From the NCBI GenBank assembly GCA_031274925.1, contig JAISPL010000019.1, positions 1-40,714 of the forward strand: a stretch of DNA of 40,714 bases. The letters are read 5' to 3'. Position numbers and translations under genes: made by a program. Positions within the stretch are counted from its first letter, which is position 1. The number at the start of each line of letters is the position of its first letter. This DNA is from Syntrophobacterales bacterium (GTDB taxonomy: Bacteria; Desulfobacterota; Syntrophorhabdia; Syntrophorhabdales; Syntrophorhabdaceae). The notes under the pieces were generated by a model. The model did no database searches and was not told the DNA's origin. It saw nothing but the letters and a program-made list of their open reading frames with translations. Positions 16,994 to 25,944 of this stretch are shown here, one piece after another.

Positions 16994-17830
16994 ATGTCTG
17001 ACAATAAGAATCCTTATTTGCCTGAAATGGCGACTATCATGGATGTTATAGAAGAGACGCCCAATATCAAGTCTTTTCGCGTAGCGTTTAATGACCCGGA
17101 AAAGATGAAGACTTTCACTTTTGAACCCGGCCAGGTAGGTCAGCTTTCTGTTTTTGGGGTTGGTGAGTCGACCTTTGTGATCAATTCACCACCAACGAGG
17201 ATGGAATACCTTCAATTCAGCGTTATGAAAGCAGGAGAGGTTACCGCGGCGCTCCATGAGCTTTTCCCGGGAGATCAGATGGGAGTAAGGGCGCCTCTGG
17301 GCAACTGGTTTCCTTATGAGCAGATGAAGGGCAAAAAGGTACTCTTTATCGGCGGGGGAATAGGACTTGCTACATTGAGAACACTGATCCTTTACATGCT
17401 TGATAACAGGGGTGACTATAAAGATATTACCATCGTTTACGGCTCCAGAACTCCACCCGATCTTTGCTATAAGGAGGACTTGAAGGAGTGGGAATCGCGC
17501 AGTGACGTGAATTTGATTCTTACTGTGGATACTGAATTTCCTGGATGGAGCAAACGCGTCGGTTTTGTTCCTAACGTGTTAAACGAAATCGCCCCGTCTC
17601 CTGACGACACGATTGCCATCACATGCGGGCCTCCGATTATGATCAAGTATGTGTTGCAGAACCTGACTCAGTTGAAGTTCGGCGATGAAAATATCGTGAC
17701 TACTCTGGAGGCGAGGATGAAATGCGGCATAGGTATCTGCGGGAGATGCAATTTGGGGGCGAAATATATTTGCAAAGATGGTCCGGTCTTTTCCCTTGCT
17801 CAGCTAAGGGATCTTCCAGGGGCTCTGTAG
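16994..17830 (+). CDS. flxA: FlxA, FAD/NAD-binding oxidoreductase subunit
   Basis: Ferredoxin-NADP-reductase-fold protein of about 278 residues that would oxidise NADH for the Flx-Hdr complex. It shows an FAD-binding beta barrel (FEPGQVGQLSVFGVGE), the nucleotide-binding VLFIGGGIGLATLRTLILY, a CGPPIM block, and a C-terminal 2Fe-2S cysteine set CGIGICGRCNLGAKYIC, like sulfhydrogenase gamma and dihydroorotate dehydrogenase K subunits. The chosen start ATG at 16994 has AGGAG at 16981-16985. A longer frame from 16961 overlaps flxB but lacks a ribosome site. It is the last gene of the hdr-flx operon. Confidence 0.9.
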   Translation: MSDNKNPYLPEMATIMDVIEETPNIKSFRVAFNDPEKMKTFTFEPGQVGQLSVFGVGESTFVINSPPTRMEYLQFSVMKAGEVTAALHELFPGDQMGVRAPLGNWFPYEQMKGKKVLFIGGGIGLATLRTLILYMLDNRGDYKDITIVYGSRTPPDLCYKEDLKEWESRSDVNLILTVDTEFPGWSKRVGFVPNVLNEIAPSPDDTIAITCGPPIMIKYVLQNLTQLKFGDENIVTTLEARMKCGIGICGRCNLGAKYICKDGPVFSLAQLRDLPGAL

Positions 17831-17920
17831 GAGACCTTTTCGGGGACCCCACAAAAACGACTTCTACCCCGCCTGGGGACCATTACGGTGAAGTTTTCTA
17901 TTTTACTGCCGGAAAGCCTT

Positions 17921-18883
17921 CTAAAATCGATATGCGATACCTGACAGAACAACATCGGTATCCCGATCATAGTCAGTTGTGACGCGGCCCCAAGTTGCCC
18001 TTATCGCCCAGTTATTATGGATCTGGTAGCTCGCGCTTGCGCTTACGAGCCAGTCCACCTTCGTTACGTTACCGCCGCGAGATGCTTCAAAACCGAGGTA
18101 TGGTCCCGCACCGACACCAAGAGAGAACCTGTCGTCAAAAAACTTCCTGCTCGCCCAAATCTGTGTCATAGGGCCTTTGCGGGAAACAGGTCCTCCTTCA
18201 ACGAGCCAGCCGGTAGACCATTCCAGATAGCGGAACAGGTTACGTCGATACTCCAGAGCGCCTGTCCAACCTGTTCCGTGATCAGCCCACTCATTGATTG
18301 CTGACACGCCCGCCAGGATAGCGACTTCGTTGTTTCCTGACGGAGAGGTTTTATGTGGCGATTCATTATGTGCGTCTTTTTTTGTGGCTCCCTCAAGTTG
18401 ATAACCTATCCCTATCGTGGTCGCGAACGTGTTGGCGTTTTGAGATGTCCAGGTCCAATTCGAGCGGGCCTGGAATAGAAAGCGGCTTTCGGTGTACAGA
18501 GTGGCTGAAACGCTCATTACGGTGCCCACTCCATGGGTATTTGAGTAGGAATTATCGAATGACGGCCGCGTTGTATCGAAATACATATAAGGACCAATAC
18601 CAGCAGCCAGTGAAACAGAGCGGCCGAACAAGGGATACCGTCCCCAGAACTGCAGCGAGAGACCATCACGCTTATGGTTTGGGATGTGCCCTTCATTCAT
18701 ATAGCTTACGCTCCATGCAGCATAGTCGCCTAATCCATGGAGATAAGTGAGTCCCCATGCGTAGGAGCTATCGGACGAGTCGGTCCGGTTTGTCAATCCG
18801 CCATGGACATAAATTTCCTGGGCAAACGCGGGACATATCGTGAAAAAGAATCCAAAAAACACGCAGAAAACGGTTTTCAACAC
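17921..18883 (-). CDS. Outer-membrane beta-barrel protein with signal peptide
   Basis: The gene starts at a GTG (18883) or the next TTG, both placed well after an AGGAGG ribosome site. A longer ATG frame from 18913 would read through that site. The product of about 320 residues has a hydrophobic signal peptide (FCVFFGFFFTICPAFAQ) and then alternating aromatic/polar strands (SYAWGLTYLHGL, WSVSYMNEG, SLAAGIGPYMYFD). It closes with a terminal Phe strand (VLSGIAYRF), the signal read by the outer-membrane assembly machinery. Two similar halves separated by a charged linker near residue 165 may reflect an internal duplication of the barrel. Function is unknown. It converges on flxA 90 bases away and faces the IS1595 remnant region. 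Confidence 0.75.
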   Translation of the reverse strand: MLKTVFCVFFGFFFTICPAFAQEIYVHGGLTNRTDSSDSSYAWGLTYLHGLGDYAAWSVSYMNEGHIPNHKRDGLSLQFWGRYPLFGRSVSLAAGIGPYMYFDTTRPSFDNSYSNTHGVGTVMSVSATLYTESRFLFQARSNWTWTSQNANTFATTIGIGYQLEGATKKDAHNESPHKTSPSGNNEVAILAGVSAINEWADHGTGWTGALEYRRNLFRYLEWSTGWLVEGGPVSRKGPMTQIWASRKFFDDRFSLGVGAGPYLGFEASRGGNVTKVDWLVSASASYQIHNNWAIRATWGRVTTDYDRDTDVVLSGIAYRF

Positions 18884-19091
18884 GCTCACCTCCTGAACGA
18901 GAAAAAATTCCACAGTCAGTTTGACGGTAGCCTTCCAAAGACTGAAATGCCGACGGGCCGATATAATATCGTCTCATATGATGTAACATAACCCATGCCG
19001 CTTTATTGGTCCAGTGTTTTTGTCGGGATGTTGTGAGAATTTCGAATTGACTCCTGATAAATTTTATCCTTACTGATTTCAAAATAGGATC

Positions 19092-19175
19092 ATTGATTTA
19101 ACACTCAACCACAGCACAGAGTTTGCTTGCGGCAGAAATCACATTAACGGGGCAGTGCTGATCGGCGCTTACGGC
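19092..19175 (+). pseudogene. IS1595-type transposase fragment
   Basis: The plus strand reads LNHSTEFACGRNHINGAV, which matches the conserved N-H-x-x-E-F-A-x-G-x-N-H-I-N-G block near the end of IS1595/IS1016-family transposases, including the catalytic-domain asparagine-histidine pair. The segment is only about 25 codons and stops at 19180. A related remnant at 39634-39875 on the opposite strand shares a near-identical 25-base core, so the two form a long-distance inverted repeat. Confidence 0.6.
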
Positions 19176-19406
19176 CCGCATTGAAGGGGAAATATGTTTC
19201 CCCGCCGAAGAAAAACCCATTTACATCTGGACGCTCTTGGTGGTCTACAATGCCTGCCGCGAATCAAAGAAAGCGGCGGACAGGAGGAACAATTGGATAA
19301 GGGAAGGCGGGACCTGGATGAGGAGAGGGGGTACTTGGGTCAGCAAAGGACCGAGGTTTTTCGGCGTTTTACCGACTGCGTGGAATGTCATGTTTTCATT
19401 GGATAT
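19176..19406. other. Stretch between transposase remnant and the conjugation operon
   Basis: No gene is called. A plus-strand frame running to 19509 without a start near 19153 reads EGEICFPAEEKPIYIWTLLV and looks protein-like, then becomes Gly/Arg/Trp-rich and overlaps the 3' end of the coupling-protein gene. It may be the relic of an unknown mobile-element gene. No convincing terminator for the conjugation operon is seen. Confidence 0.35.
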
Positions 19407-21086
19407 TCATGGTAAAACCGGCTGCTTTATTAGTTCCTCCTGCTTTTGGACTACTTCCTCCAGAATATATTCGTCTTTGATTATAAATGAGGGTTCTTTC
19501 GCCGGATAATCTCTTATCTCGAATTTGCTCAAAGTGATGGATGGGTTGTTCGGTATCTTCACGTAGGCGTGAAGGTCTGGAAGGTTCATAAGTTCAGAAT
19601 CAAGGATTAAGCGCTGCCTTTTTTCCCGTTGCGTGAGAGACACGCCGTCCCGATAGTTAGATACTCCCATGTTAAAGGTTTCTTCCGTTTCTATGATTTC
19701 TTCATCCCCGATTTTGTCCACCAAATATTTCGCCGTTTTGGGATCGGATACCGCAAATATGACGGATGAACAACAGGCATTTACAATCGTGTCGGCCGCG
19801 TCCGGGGTATAGAGATTATTCAACTGCCTTATATCCTGTATCCCTATCCAGCAGGAACCTCCTTTGCTCCCGGAGGCGATAAGAAGTTCCTGGATACTTG
19901 ATAGCCGCTGCAGCGTCCCGAACTCATCGAGTAGAAAAAATACTCTCCTTTTGAGATCATCGGGAAGAGAAAGAAGTTTCTTCCCGAGAAAGTCAACAAA
20001 GAGAGAAAGGATAGGCTTCAATGTGTCGTCTGACTGATTTGTCACAAAGATGAACCCCGGTCTGTCATTTGAGAGCCAGTCGGTCACAGAAAAGGCGCTG
20101 TCTCCATGGGACATATATTGGAAGGCATGGGCGTACTGCGTCATGGCAGCAAAGACCGAGGAGAGTGTCTGCCTGGAACCCGCATCTTCAATGTAGCGAT
20201 ACCCCGCCTGGCCTTCCGGGGTTATTCTTAACCACTCATGTATTTTTTTAGCCGGCGCGGCAACTCCCTTCCATATGTCTGAATTGGTCTTGAAATTATT
20301 CCTCCAGAGATAGTGCAGTATGCCGGAAAAGACCTCTCTCGCTGCGTCGTTCCGGAATGTGTCGCCCGTATAAACAGGAGGTATCAATGAGGTAGCCGCG
20401 ACGTTAATGTCGCGCTTGGTCTTAATGTCGGAAAAGAGGTTCCATTCGACAGATCTTCGGTCTAAAGGATTGAAAATAATATCCCTTCGGGGATCATAGA
20501 ATCTTTCAACATAACCTCCATTAAAATCATAAACCACTGCTTTGGCTTCTCGTTCAATGAGTCTCTCCGTCACCTGAGAGAGAAAGACCGTCTTTCCCGC
20601 GCCCGGTCTCCCTACCGTCAGGCAGTGTTTTATCTCTTCCTGTTTGGGCAATCTGAATGAACCGAAAGGCAGATCCCCCGGTCCGATCTGCCGGGCGAAC
20701 TCCTGGGCGCTCACAAGCCTCGCACCGCGAAGGTGCTTCGTCTCAAGCTGCCTCTTTGATTTTCTTTTAAACATGGCAATCACAAAAGGACAGCCGCAAT
20801 AAACTACCGCGGTGAAAGTTAAAACATAGATAAAGTTCACGGAGAGATAGTCGAAATATGACCGCAGGATATATGTATCTGGCATATGGCCCGCTTTCAC
20901 TGAATCAAGCAGGTACCGTCCGAGAACCGCATACCTCTTTCCCTGAAGAAAGTAGGTTACAGTCAAAGCGGTGATGATGTGAATGACAAAGAATGCGAGG
21001 AAGACATACAGGTGCATCTTGAGCGCCATGCGAATGCCGTTGAACCATGTCTCAAACCCTTTATATGAGTTCGTTTTTTTTATCAT
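19407..21086 (-). CDS. Type IV coupling protein (VirD4/TraG/TraD family ATPase)
   Basis: The 559-residue ATPase would connect the relaxosome to the secretion channel. It has two N-terminal membrane segments (residues 26-45 and 86-105), Walker A GRPGAGKT at residues 159-166, Walker B RVFFLLDEFGTL near residue 355, and the conserved QD-type sensor (WIGIQDIRQL) near residue 390, all intact. The C-terminus is short with a charged tail. The ATG at 21086 overlaps the stop of the upstream small gene (ATGA). It is the last gene of the minus-strand transfer operon. No relaxase gene is in this window, so its DNA cargo partner must be elsewhere or lost. Confidence 0.92.
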   Translation of the reverse strand: MIKKTNSYKGFETWFNGIRMALKMHLYVFLAFFVIHIITALTVTYFLQGKRYAVLGRYLLDSVKAGHMPDTYILRSYFDYLSVNFIYVLTFTAVVYCGCPFVIAMFKRKSKRQLETKHLRGARLVSAQEFARQIGPGDLPFGSFRLPKQEEIKHCLTVGRPGAGKTVFLSQVTERLIEREAKAVVYDFNGGYVERFYDPRRDIIFNPLDRRSVEWNLFSDIKTKRDINVAATSLIPPVYTGDTFRNDAAREVFSGILHYLWRNNFKTNSDIWKGVAAPAKKIHEWLRITPEGQAGYRYIEDAGSRQTLSSVFAAMTQYAHAFQYMSHGDSAFSVTDWLSNDRPGFIFVTNQSDDTLKPILSLFVDFLGKKLLSLPDDLKRRVFFLLDEFGTLQRLSSIQELLIASGSKGGSCWIGIQDIRQLNNLYTPDAADTIVNACCSSVIFAVSDPKTAKYLVDKIGDEEIIETEETFNMGVSNYRDGVSLTQREKRQRLILDSELMNLPDLHAYVKIPNNPSITLSKFEIRDYPAKEPSFIIKDEYILEEVVQKQEELIKQPVLP

Positions 21087-21266
21087 TCTTCGTGCTTTTC
21101 TCCGTTTACGGTTACTTTGAGCTTCTTAAAACGCTCATTCAAGTCGTTGTTGTGGTGTGAATAGGCGATGGGATTTCCGGATATAGTCCGAAATGCTCCT
21201 GTCTCCCTTGAGGCGTTGCAATATTTTGTGCTCGCTATCGCTCAACTTAACCGATATTTGGTTCAT
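21083..21266 (-). pseudogene. Small ribbon-helix-helix-like gene with a probable frameshift
   Basis: The ATG at 21266-21264 overlaps the stop of the repaired ssb frame (TAATG). It reads MNQISVKLSDSEHKILQRLK then GDRSISDYIRK, a pattern like ribbon-helix-helix DNA-binding proteins of conjugative elements. As written it stops at 21135 after 43 residues. If one base is skipped near 21183 the other frame reads NPIAYSHHNNDLNERFKKLK and then VTVNGEKHEE, and it stops at 21083, overlapping the coupling-protein ATG. The tight overlaps at both ends suggest the 61-residue version is the ancestral gene. A relaxosome accessory role is inference. Confidence 0.5.
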
Positions 21267-21608
21267 TACTTCTCTCCGGTTTCCTGCTCCGAATCTCCTG
21301 CTTTTTTGAGAATAATCTCTATCTTCTCGACGTGGACGTTGTAATAGACAGTCCCATCTTTTTCTGTTGGTTCGCATATCGCCGGATAAAAATACAAAGT
21401 CGCCTTTCTTAACCTTGAGATTTTCAGCCATCTTACCAAAAACCTGACAGTTAAACCAGTCCTCATGAAAAATACTTTCGCCTGCTTCGTTTTTTCCATC
21501 GTACCGCTTTGTGCCGATGCTGAAAGTTGCCATCTTGCCATGCGCCGCATCGATGATTTTTGGTTCCCTTACATAGCCTGTAATTTGGATCCGGTTGACC
21601 GATTTCAC
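21266..21608 (-). pseudogene. ssb: Single-stranded DNA-binding protein (Ssb) with a one-base frameshift
   Basis: A GTG start at 21608 has a strong AGGAGG four bases before. The protein begins MKSVNRIQITGYVREPKI and has the OB-fold blocks IFHEDWFNCQVFGKMAENL and KKGDFVFLSGDMRTN (residues 46-81). At an A-run near 21366 the reading frame is lost. Skipping one base restores DGTVYYNVHVEKIEIILKKA and the end GDSEQETGEK, stopping at 21266 with overlap onto the next ATG. The repaired protein is about 114 residues, a normal short plasmid Ssb. Without the shift the product runs on to 157 residues with a nonsense tail. Ssb would coat transferred strands. Indel, sequence error or programmed shift cannot be told apart here. 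Confidence 0.8.
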
Positions 21609-21633
21609 AAGTCCTCCTTGTTTAATTCTGACT

Positions 21634-22947
21634 TTATGCAGCCTCTTTATACTGCTTAAGTATCAGATCCTTATTTACATACACATTGAATTTCATGCCT
21701 GGTCTGATCTCTATTGTGGGCTGCACGTTTAAGTTCCTGTTCGTAATATTCGCCCCCGCGGTGGAGATCTGCTGGGCCGCGCCCGATACCGCCTGCTGGG
21801 GGAATGTGGCGGTCCCTACGTCGTTGTTTCCCGCGGCTACCTTTGCGCCAGCCGAGAGTGTAGAGCTTAGTATCACACCGGCAATGAGCTTGCCGTAATG
21901 GTTATTTACCTTATCTTTCATGCCCGCATAGCCGGAGAGATCCACTCCCGCCATTCCTTCAAGGTCAATGGAATCGCCGTTCGGGAATATAAGTCTCGTC
22001 CAAACGATAAGTACTCTTTCCTGAGCGTAAGCTACCTTGGAGTCATACTTTCCGATTACCCGTGTTCCCTGCGGTATCAGCAGATACCTTCCGGTGACCG
22101 TATCATAGACATTCTCCCGCACTTGTCCGGTAAGATTGCCGGGCAAGTCGGAGTTGACCCCTGTGAGCATAACCCCGGGAATAATGGAACCCGCCTTGAC
22201 TTCATACTTTGATAGCGGTGATATGAGGGCGCCTTTTACATAGACGTCCTTTGTGAGGTTTTCATGATCCGATACAAATTCCCGCTTCGCGGTCTGCATG
22301 TTCTGATCGTCGTCCTTCTGCCACGGCATGATTGGCATGTTGAGCTGGGGAGGCATCATGGCGGGGATCGTCGGGAGAAATGGCGCTGCCGCCGTGGGCG
22401 TACTCGCTGAACCTAAGAATTTTATCGGGCTCTTTCTCGCGTCAAGACGATCCTTTTCCGCGTCCGACATCTGGGCCATCTGAGGGACGTTGCCGCCTGT
22501 CTGGGCGTTATATTGGCTGATGGAGGACGGAGATATGCTCCTTACGCTCCCCACGCCGCCCATATCCTGATCGGCAGCGGCTGCCTGCATTTCACCTTTT
22601 TTGATCTGCTGCGCCTCGTGAAAATCTCTCAGGCCGTCATAGGTGTCAGGCGCGTTGGAGATCACCTCCGTCGCAAGGACGTTCTCGGGGGAGGAAGGGG
22701 CCTTCTGTGACGCTTCGGCGGCCTCCTGGGGCGTGAGTTTCTTCGGGGGCTGAAGTGCCGACATAAACGTAAAAGCCATGACAAGTCCTGCCACCGAGGC
22801 GAGGATTATGAGCATTTTACGGTTAAATCTCGTGCCCGTAGGAGTAGGAGGATGGATAAAGCTGCCCGTTACCTCCTTGGGTTCCTCCGGCGGTCTGTCT
22901 GTCTTCTTCCTGACGAATGATGCGAGTTTATCCGGGATCTTCAACAC
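21634..22947 (-). CDS. trbI: TrbI / VirB10-like channel protein
   Basis: The 437-residue inner-to-outer membrane bridging component of the type IV secretion system has a short cytoplasmic N-terminus and one membrane segment (residues 44-64, MLIILASVAGLVMAF). A long Pro/Ala/Met-rich periplasmic region follows, then the conserved VirB10 domain with LIPQGTRVIGKYDSKVAYAQ, LIFPNGDSIDLEGMAG and the antenna-type hydrophobic helix KLIAGVILSSTLSAG. The frame opens with GTG-TTG, and TTG at 22944 has better spacing from GGGAGG. It follows trbG by nine bases. The order trbL-F-G-I matches the Ti-plasmid trb operon except that trbH is absent. Confidence 0.93.
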   Translation of the reverse strand: MLKIPDKLASFVRKKTDRPPEEPKEVTGSFIHPPTPTGTRFNRKMLIILASVAGLVMAFTFMSALQPPKKLTPQEAAEASQKAPSSPENVLATEVISNAPDTYDGLRDFHEAQQIKKGEMQAAAADQDMGGVGSVRSISPSSISQYNAQTGGNVPQMAQMSDAEKDRLDARKSPIKFLGSASTPTAAAPFLPTIPAMMPPQLNMPIMPWQKDDDQNMQTAKREFVSDHENLTKDVYVKGALISPLSKYEVKAGSIIPGVMLTGVNSDLPGNLTGQVRENVYDTVTGRYLLIPQGTRVIGKYDSKVAYAQERVLIVWTRLIFPNGDSIDLEGMAGVDLSGYAGMKDKVNNHYGKLIAGVILSSTLSAGAKVAAGNNDVGTATFPQQAVSGAAQQISTAGANITNRNLNVQPTIEIRPGMKFNVYVNKDLILKQYKEAA

Positions 22948-22955
22948 GTCCTCCC

Positions 22956-23951
22956 TTAGTCTTTTTCGATTTTCTTGATAATTACTCTTTCTTTGCCGTT
23001 TATCAATTCCGCCTGGGCAAAGAGGCGGTCTACTATGTAGTAGTTCCTCTTGACCCTGTAGTTAACGAGCATCAGGTTCTTCCCGTCGCTTACAAAGAGA
23101 GCGGGGGCCTCGCCTGATGACATTGTAGGGGACATCTGGATATAAGTTTTCATTCCGTCGTCAAAGACCATTCTTGGCGTCCAGGAATAGGAACCTCCGA
23201 AAAGACCGCTTTTTTCCTCTATTTTGTAACTAAAATTTATCTTCTCCGGGGTGATAAGGCCAGATACCTGCTCTTCTTCCTTTTCCTTCTTCACGGCCTC
23301 CTGCCGCAGGAAAGCCGCCTTCTCATCAAGCGGATAGGTCCATCCTATGATCGGATTGTAGGATTGCCCGGCGCGGGCCCTGATCTGGTAGGATCTTCTG
23401 TCCGTCGTGATTATGAAGTTGGTAGAGATGTTTGACTTCAAAGGTTTTACATATATGTGCCACTGCTTTGTATCTCCGCTTCCCGACTGCGCCCGGTCCA
23501 CCATCCAGCGGGTAGTATCTCCGCCCCCTACAAAGACCACTTCCTCTCCCGGTTGGAGCTGTATATCGGTTAAGTGCCCCTCGTGACAGTAGATCTGATA
23601 TATGCCGGTCTGTCGGTAGAAGAAGATGGATTTGGCACTGATCTGCACGGCTTCAGAAGCGTTCTCCACGCCCTCCCGCTCGGCTGCCTCTATGGATTTA
23701 GCTGCCTTGAGAGAGTCGCTTTCTTCCTTGGGGGTCATGGGGTCTTCATCCGGGGGCGTTGGTGTTGTTGTCTGTACAGGGCCGTCTCCCGCTCTGGCGG
23801 AAGGGATGACGCTTGCGTAAGGTAACAGGCAAAGGGCGATAAGCCCGGCGCCGAGTACGGCCACGAGATACGCCCTGTAGGCGTCTCTGAATGGAGAATC
23901 ACCTCCAAAAATGTTCCTAATTGCCTTATATGTGTCTTTGATGGCTTTCAT
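22956..23951 (-). CDS. trbG: TrbG / VirB9-like outer-channel protein
   Basis: VirB9-family periplasmic/outer-membrane subunit of the secretion core. The start at 23951 (MKAIKDTYKAI) has an AAAGGAGAGG ribosome site; a longer frame from 23984 would overlap trbF and lacks one. A hydrophobic export segment (YLVAVLGAGLIALCLLPYAS) is followed by an acidic Pro-rich linker and the family blocks IYQIYCHEGHLTDIQLQPGE, WHIYVKPLKSNISTNFIITT and YTWTP-like YSWTPRMVFDDGMKTYI. The C-terminal domain FVSDGKNLMLVNYRVKRNYY that binds VirB7 in other systems is present, although no trbH/virB7 lipoprotein gene is recognisable. It lies between trbF and trbI. Confidence 0.92.
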   Translation of the reverse strand: MKAIKDTYKAIRNIFGGDSPFRDAYRAYLVAVLGAGLIALCLLPYASVIPSARAGDGPVQTTTPTPPDEDPMTPKEESDSLKAAKSIEAAEREGVENASEAVQISAKSIFFYRQTGIYQIYCHEGHLTDIQLQPGEEVVFVGGGDTTRWMVDRAQSGSGDTKQWHIYVKPLKSNISTNFIITTDRRSYQIRARAGQSYNPIIGWTYPLDEKAAFLRQEAVKKEKEEEQVSGLITPEKINFSYKIEEKSGLFGGSYSWTPRMVFDDGMKTYIQMSPTMSSGEAPALFVSDGKNLMLVNYRVKRNYYIVDRLFAQAELINGKERVIIKKIEKD

Positions 23952-23965
23952 TTGTTCCTCTCCTT

Positions 23966-24658
23966 TTAAAGTTCCCTGGACCATGAAAAATCGCTTATGT
24001 ATAGTCCCAGCGGGTTTATCATGATCTCTTTTTCGCTTGAGGGCGGGGTAAAGTCGATGGTGATGAGACCGGTCATGCGGTAGGACTGCTTGGGGGAGCC
24101 TTCCTTGGAGAATACGTCTTCGGTCCAGCGTACCTGATAGGTCTTCTCCGACATCTTGACAATCGCAGTCGGTGTGACCGATATGGTCTCTTCCCCGATC
24201 TTGCTCATGGGATCGTCCTTTTTCAGGATCTCATTCATCTTGATCGCCGCTTTTTGCCGCATGGAGGCATACGCGCTTACGAAGGACTGCTTCTTGACCA
24301 CCGCGTCAAGAGGCAAGGCCCTTATATCTTTAACCCACTTGCCGAGAAAGTATTTGATCTCATTCTCGTTTGCCGAGCGGTTGGCCTGGGTGGCCTTACT
24401 CACTGCAAGGAGTTCCCCGGCCTGGCCCACTTCGATGATGTAGGGGGCTACAGATGATTTTGTTGACTGAAAGATTAACCCGAGGATTAGGACCAGGCAG
24501 AGACCCATGGCGGCGAAGGCGATGAGCCGCCAGTTATACGCCTGCATCCGCGCGGTCCCTATGCGGTTATCCCATATCTCCTTCGCCTTGAGGTAGGGGG
24601 TAAGAGGCAGGCCATCCGGTTTGTAGGTTTGGGTCGGCTGGTTGAATTCACTGCTCAT
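23966..24658 (-). CDS. trbF: TrbF / VirB8-like scaffold protein
   Basis: The 230-residue VirB8-family inner-membrane scaffold has a cytoplasmic N-terminus with YLKAKEIWDNRIGTARMQAY, typical of TrbF. One membrane segment (LIAFAAMGLCLVLILGLIFQ, residues 45-64) precedes a periplasmic domain with the family strands YQVRWTEDVFSKEG and YRMTGLITIDFTPP. It nucleates assembly of the channel by contacting VirB9/VirB10-type partners. The ATG at 24658 overlaps the trbL stop by four bases. Length and motifs are normal. Confidence 0.93.
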   Translation of the reverse strand: MSSEFNQPTQTYKPDGLPLTPYLKAKEIWDNRIGTARMQAYNWRLIAFAAMGLCLVLILGLIFQSTKSSVAPYIIEVGQAGELLAVSKATQANRSANENEIKYFLGKWVKDIRALPLDAVVKKQSFVSAYASMRQKAAIKMNEILKKDDPMSKIGEETISVTPTAIVKMSEKTYQVRWTEDVFSKEGSPKQSYRMTGLITIDFTPPSSEKEIMINPLGLYISDFSWSREL

Positions 24659-25938
24659 GATTTATCTCCTTTCGGGTCTGGTTTTGCGCTTCCTTTTGTG
24701 GCAGAAGGGGGAACTTTGTTATCTGCGTGATTCATGCGGGTTTTCATGGCCGCATAGTCCATACCGCTGGTACCGGAAAAACTGCCCCATCCTGCGCTGG
24801 ATGAGCCGCTTCGTGATGGCGGGCTTTTCCCTGCCCCGCCTGAACTCTTTATAAATCCGTCAGGGTCGGCAACGGCCCGCCTGCCGGTATTGTAGGATGA
24901 TTTTAAAGACTCTGTAACCGTGTTGATTCCCTTTGATATATAACCCGCGGCGAGGCCGGCTACTCCTCCCATTCTTCCTTCCCCTCTCATTTTTCCTTCC
25001 TTGGCGGCGCCGGCGGTCTGACTTATTCCCCCGGCGGCCGCCTTGACTGCGTTATAACCTTGCTTTGCCACGCCGGCAGCAGCTCCACCAAGTGTGGCTG
25101 CTGCCGAACCTGCGGAGGCTGCCGCGCTTGCGGCAGTCCCGGCGGTAAGCGAGGGACTCCCGGAGAGAAGGCTCGTTGCCACGGTAGGCGCGTGCCAGGC
25201 GAGGAAGGTAATTGCGAGAGAGCCGAGGAGAAGACAGAGGTCTTGTTGCAGGGTCGGATCTACAGGTAAGGTCCATGTCTGGACGAGAGGAATGGAAACA
25301 GCGGCGATAAACGCAAGGACCATGAGCTTAATTCCGAAAGAAAGAACCGCACCGATGGCCTTCTCCCCGAGAAAGGCGGTACGCCTGTTGACTCCAAAAG
25401 GGAGAAGGATAAGGGCCAGCGTGGATACAACATAGAATTCAAGGTAGGTGATGAATATTTGTATGCTGATGATGAAGAATAAAAAGACGATGAGTAAGCC
25501 GACAAGACCGGTGAAAGCTATGTCCGAGAGATTTTTCATCATGTCCATCACGCCTATATTTTTGATGTGATCAAAGATGGGAGCCGTGAGTATGATGCCT
25601 TGATCAGCCAGAGCAGACGGGTCTGTCAGTAGGGCGCTACTAAGCGATCCCCCTCCGGCTTTGAGACCTATTGCCGAAAAAGTGTTCGAGACAGTATTTA
25701 TTAGCATCTTATAATCCATGACGATCCATATAAAGAAGCCATATTTCAGAGTCTTCTGAATAAGGGTTTTCATATGGTCGCCGTCGCTGAGATTGAGAAC
25801 AACGGCGAGCACAAGGTCTATAACTATGAGTGTACCGAGAAGCCACTTGGCGTCGCCGTGGATGAAACCGATGCCGTTGATAAAGGCGAGACCGAAGCTT
25901 TTCAGGATAATAGTAAGTATTCCAACATCGGGTGTCAT
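24655..25938 (-). CDS. trbL: TrbL / VirB6-like polytopic membrane protein
   Basis: The 427-residue P-type conjugative transfer protein has five to seven membrane segments in the first 260 residues, including KWLLGTLIVIDLVLAVVLNL, LVGLLIVFLFFIISIQIFIT and STLALILLPFGVNRRTAFLG, the last being the family signature. A long Ala/Gly/Ser-rich cytoplasmic tail follows. It forms part of the inner-membrane pore. The ATG at 25938 follows eexN copy 1 by nine bases. Its first 80 codons are duplicated upstream at 27459-27719 with clearly similar nucleotide sequence. Confidence 0.93.
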   Translation of the reverse strand: MTPDVGILTIILKSFGLAFINGIGFIHGDAKWLLGTLIVIDLVLAVVLNLSDGDHMKTLIQKTLKYGFFIWIVMDYKMLINTVSNTFSAIGLKAGGGSLSSALLTDPSALADQGIILTAPIFDHIKNIGVMDMMKNLSDIAFTGLVGLLIVFLFFIISIQIFITYLEFYVVSTLALILLPFGVNRRTAFLGEKAIGAVLSFGIKLMVLAFIAAVSIPLVQTWTLPVDPTLQQDLCLLLGSLAITFLAWHAPTVATSLLSGSPSLTAGTAASAAASAGSAAATLGGAAAGVAKQGYNAVKAAAGGISQTAGAAKEGKMRGEGRMGGVAGLAAGYISKGINTVTESLKSSYNTGRRAVADPDGFIKSSGGAGKSPPSRSGSSSAGWGSFSGTSGMDYAAMKTRMNHADNKVPPSATKGSAKPDPKGDKS

Positions 25939-25944
25939 TTTTTT

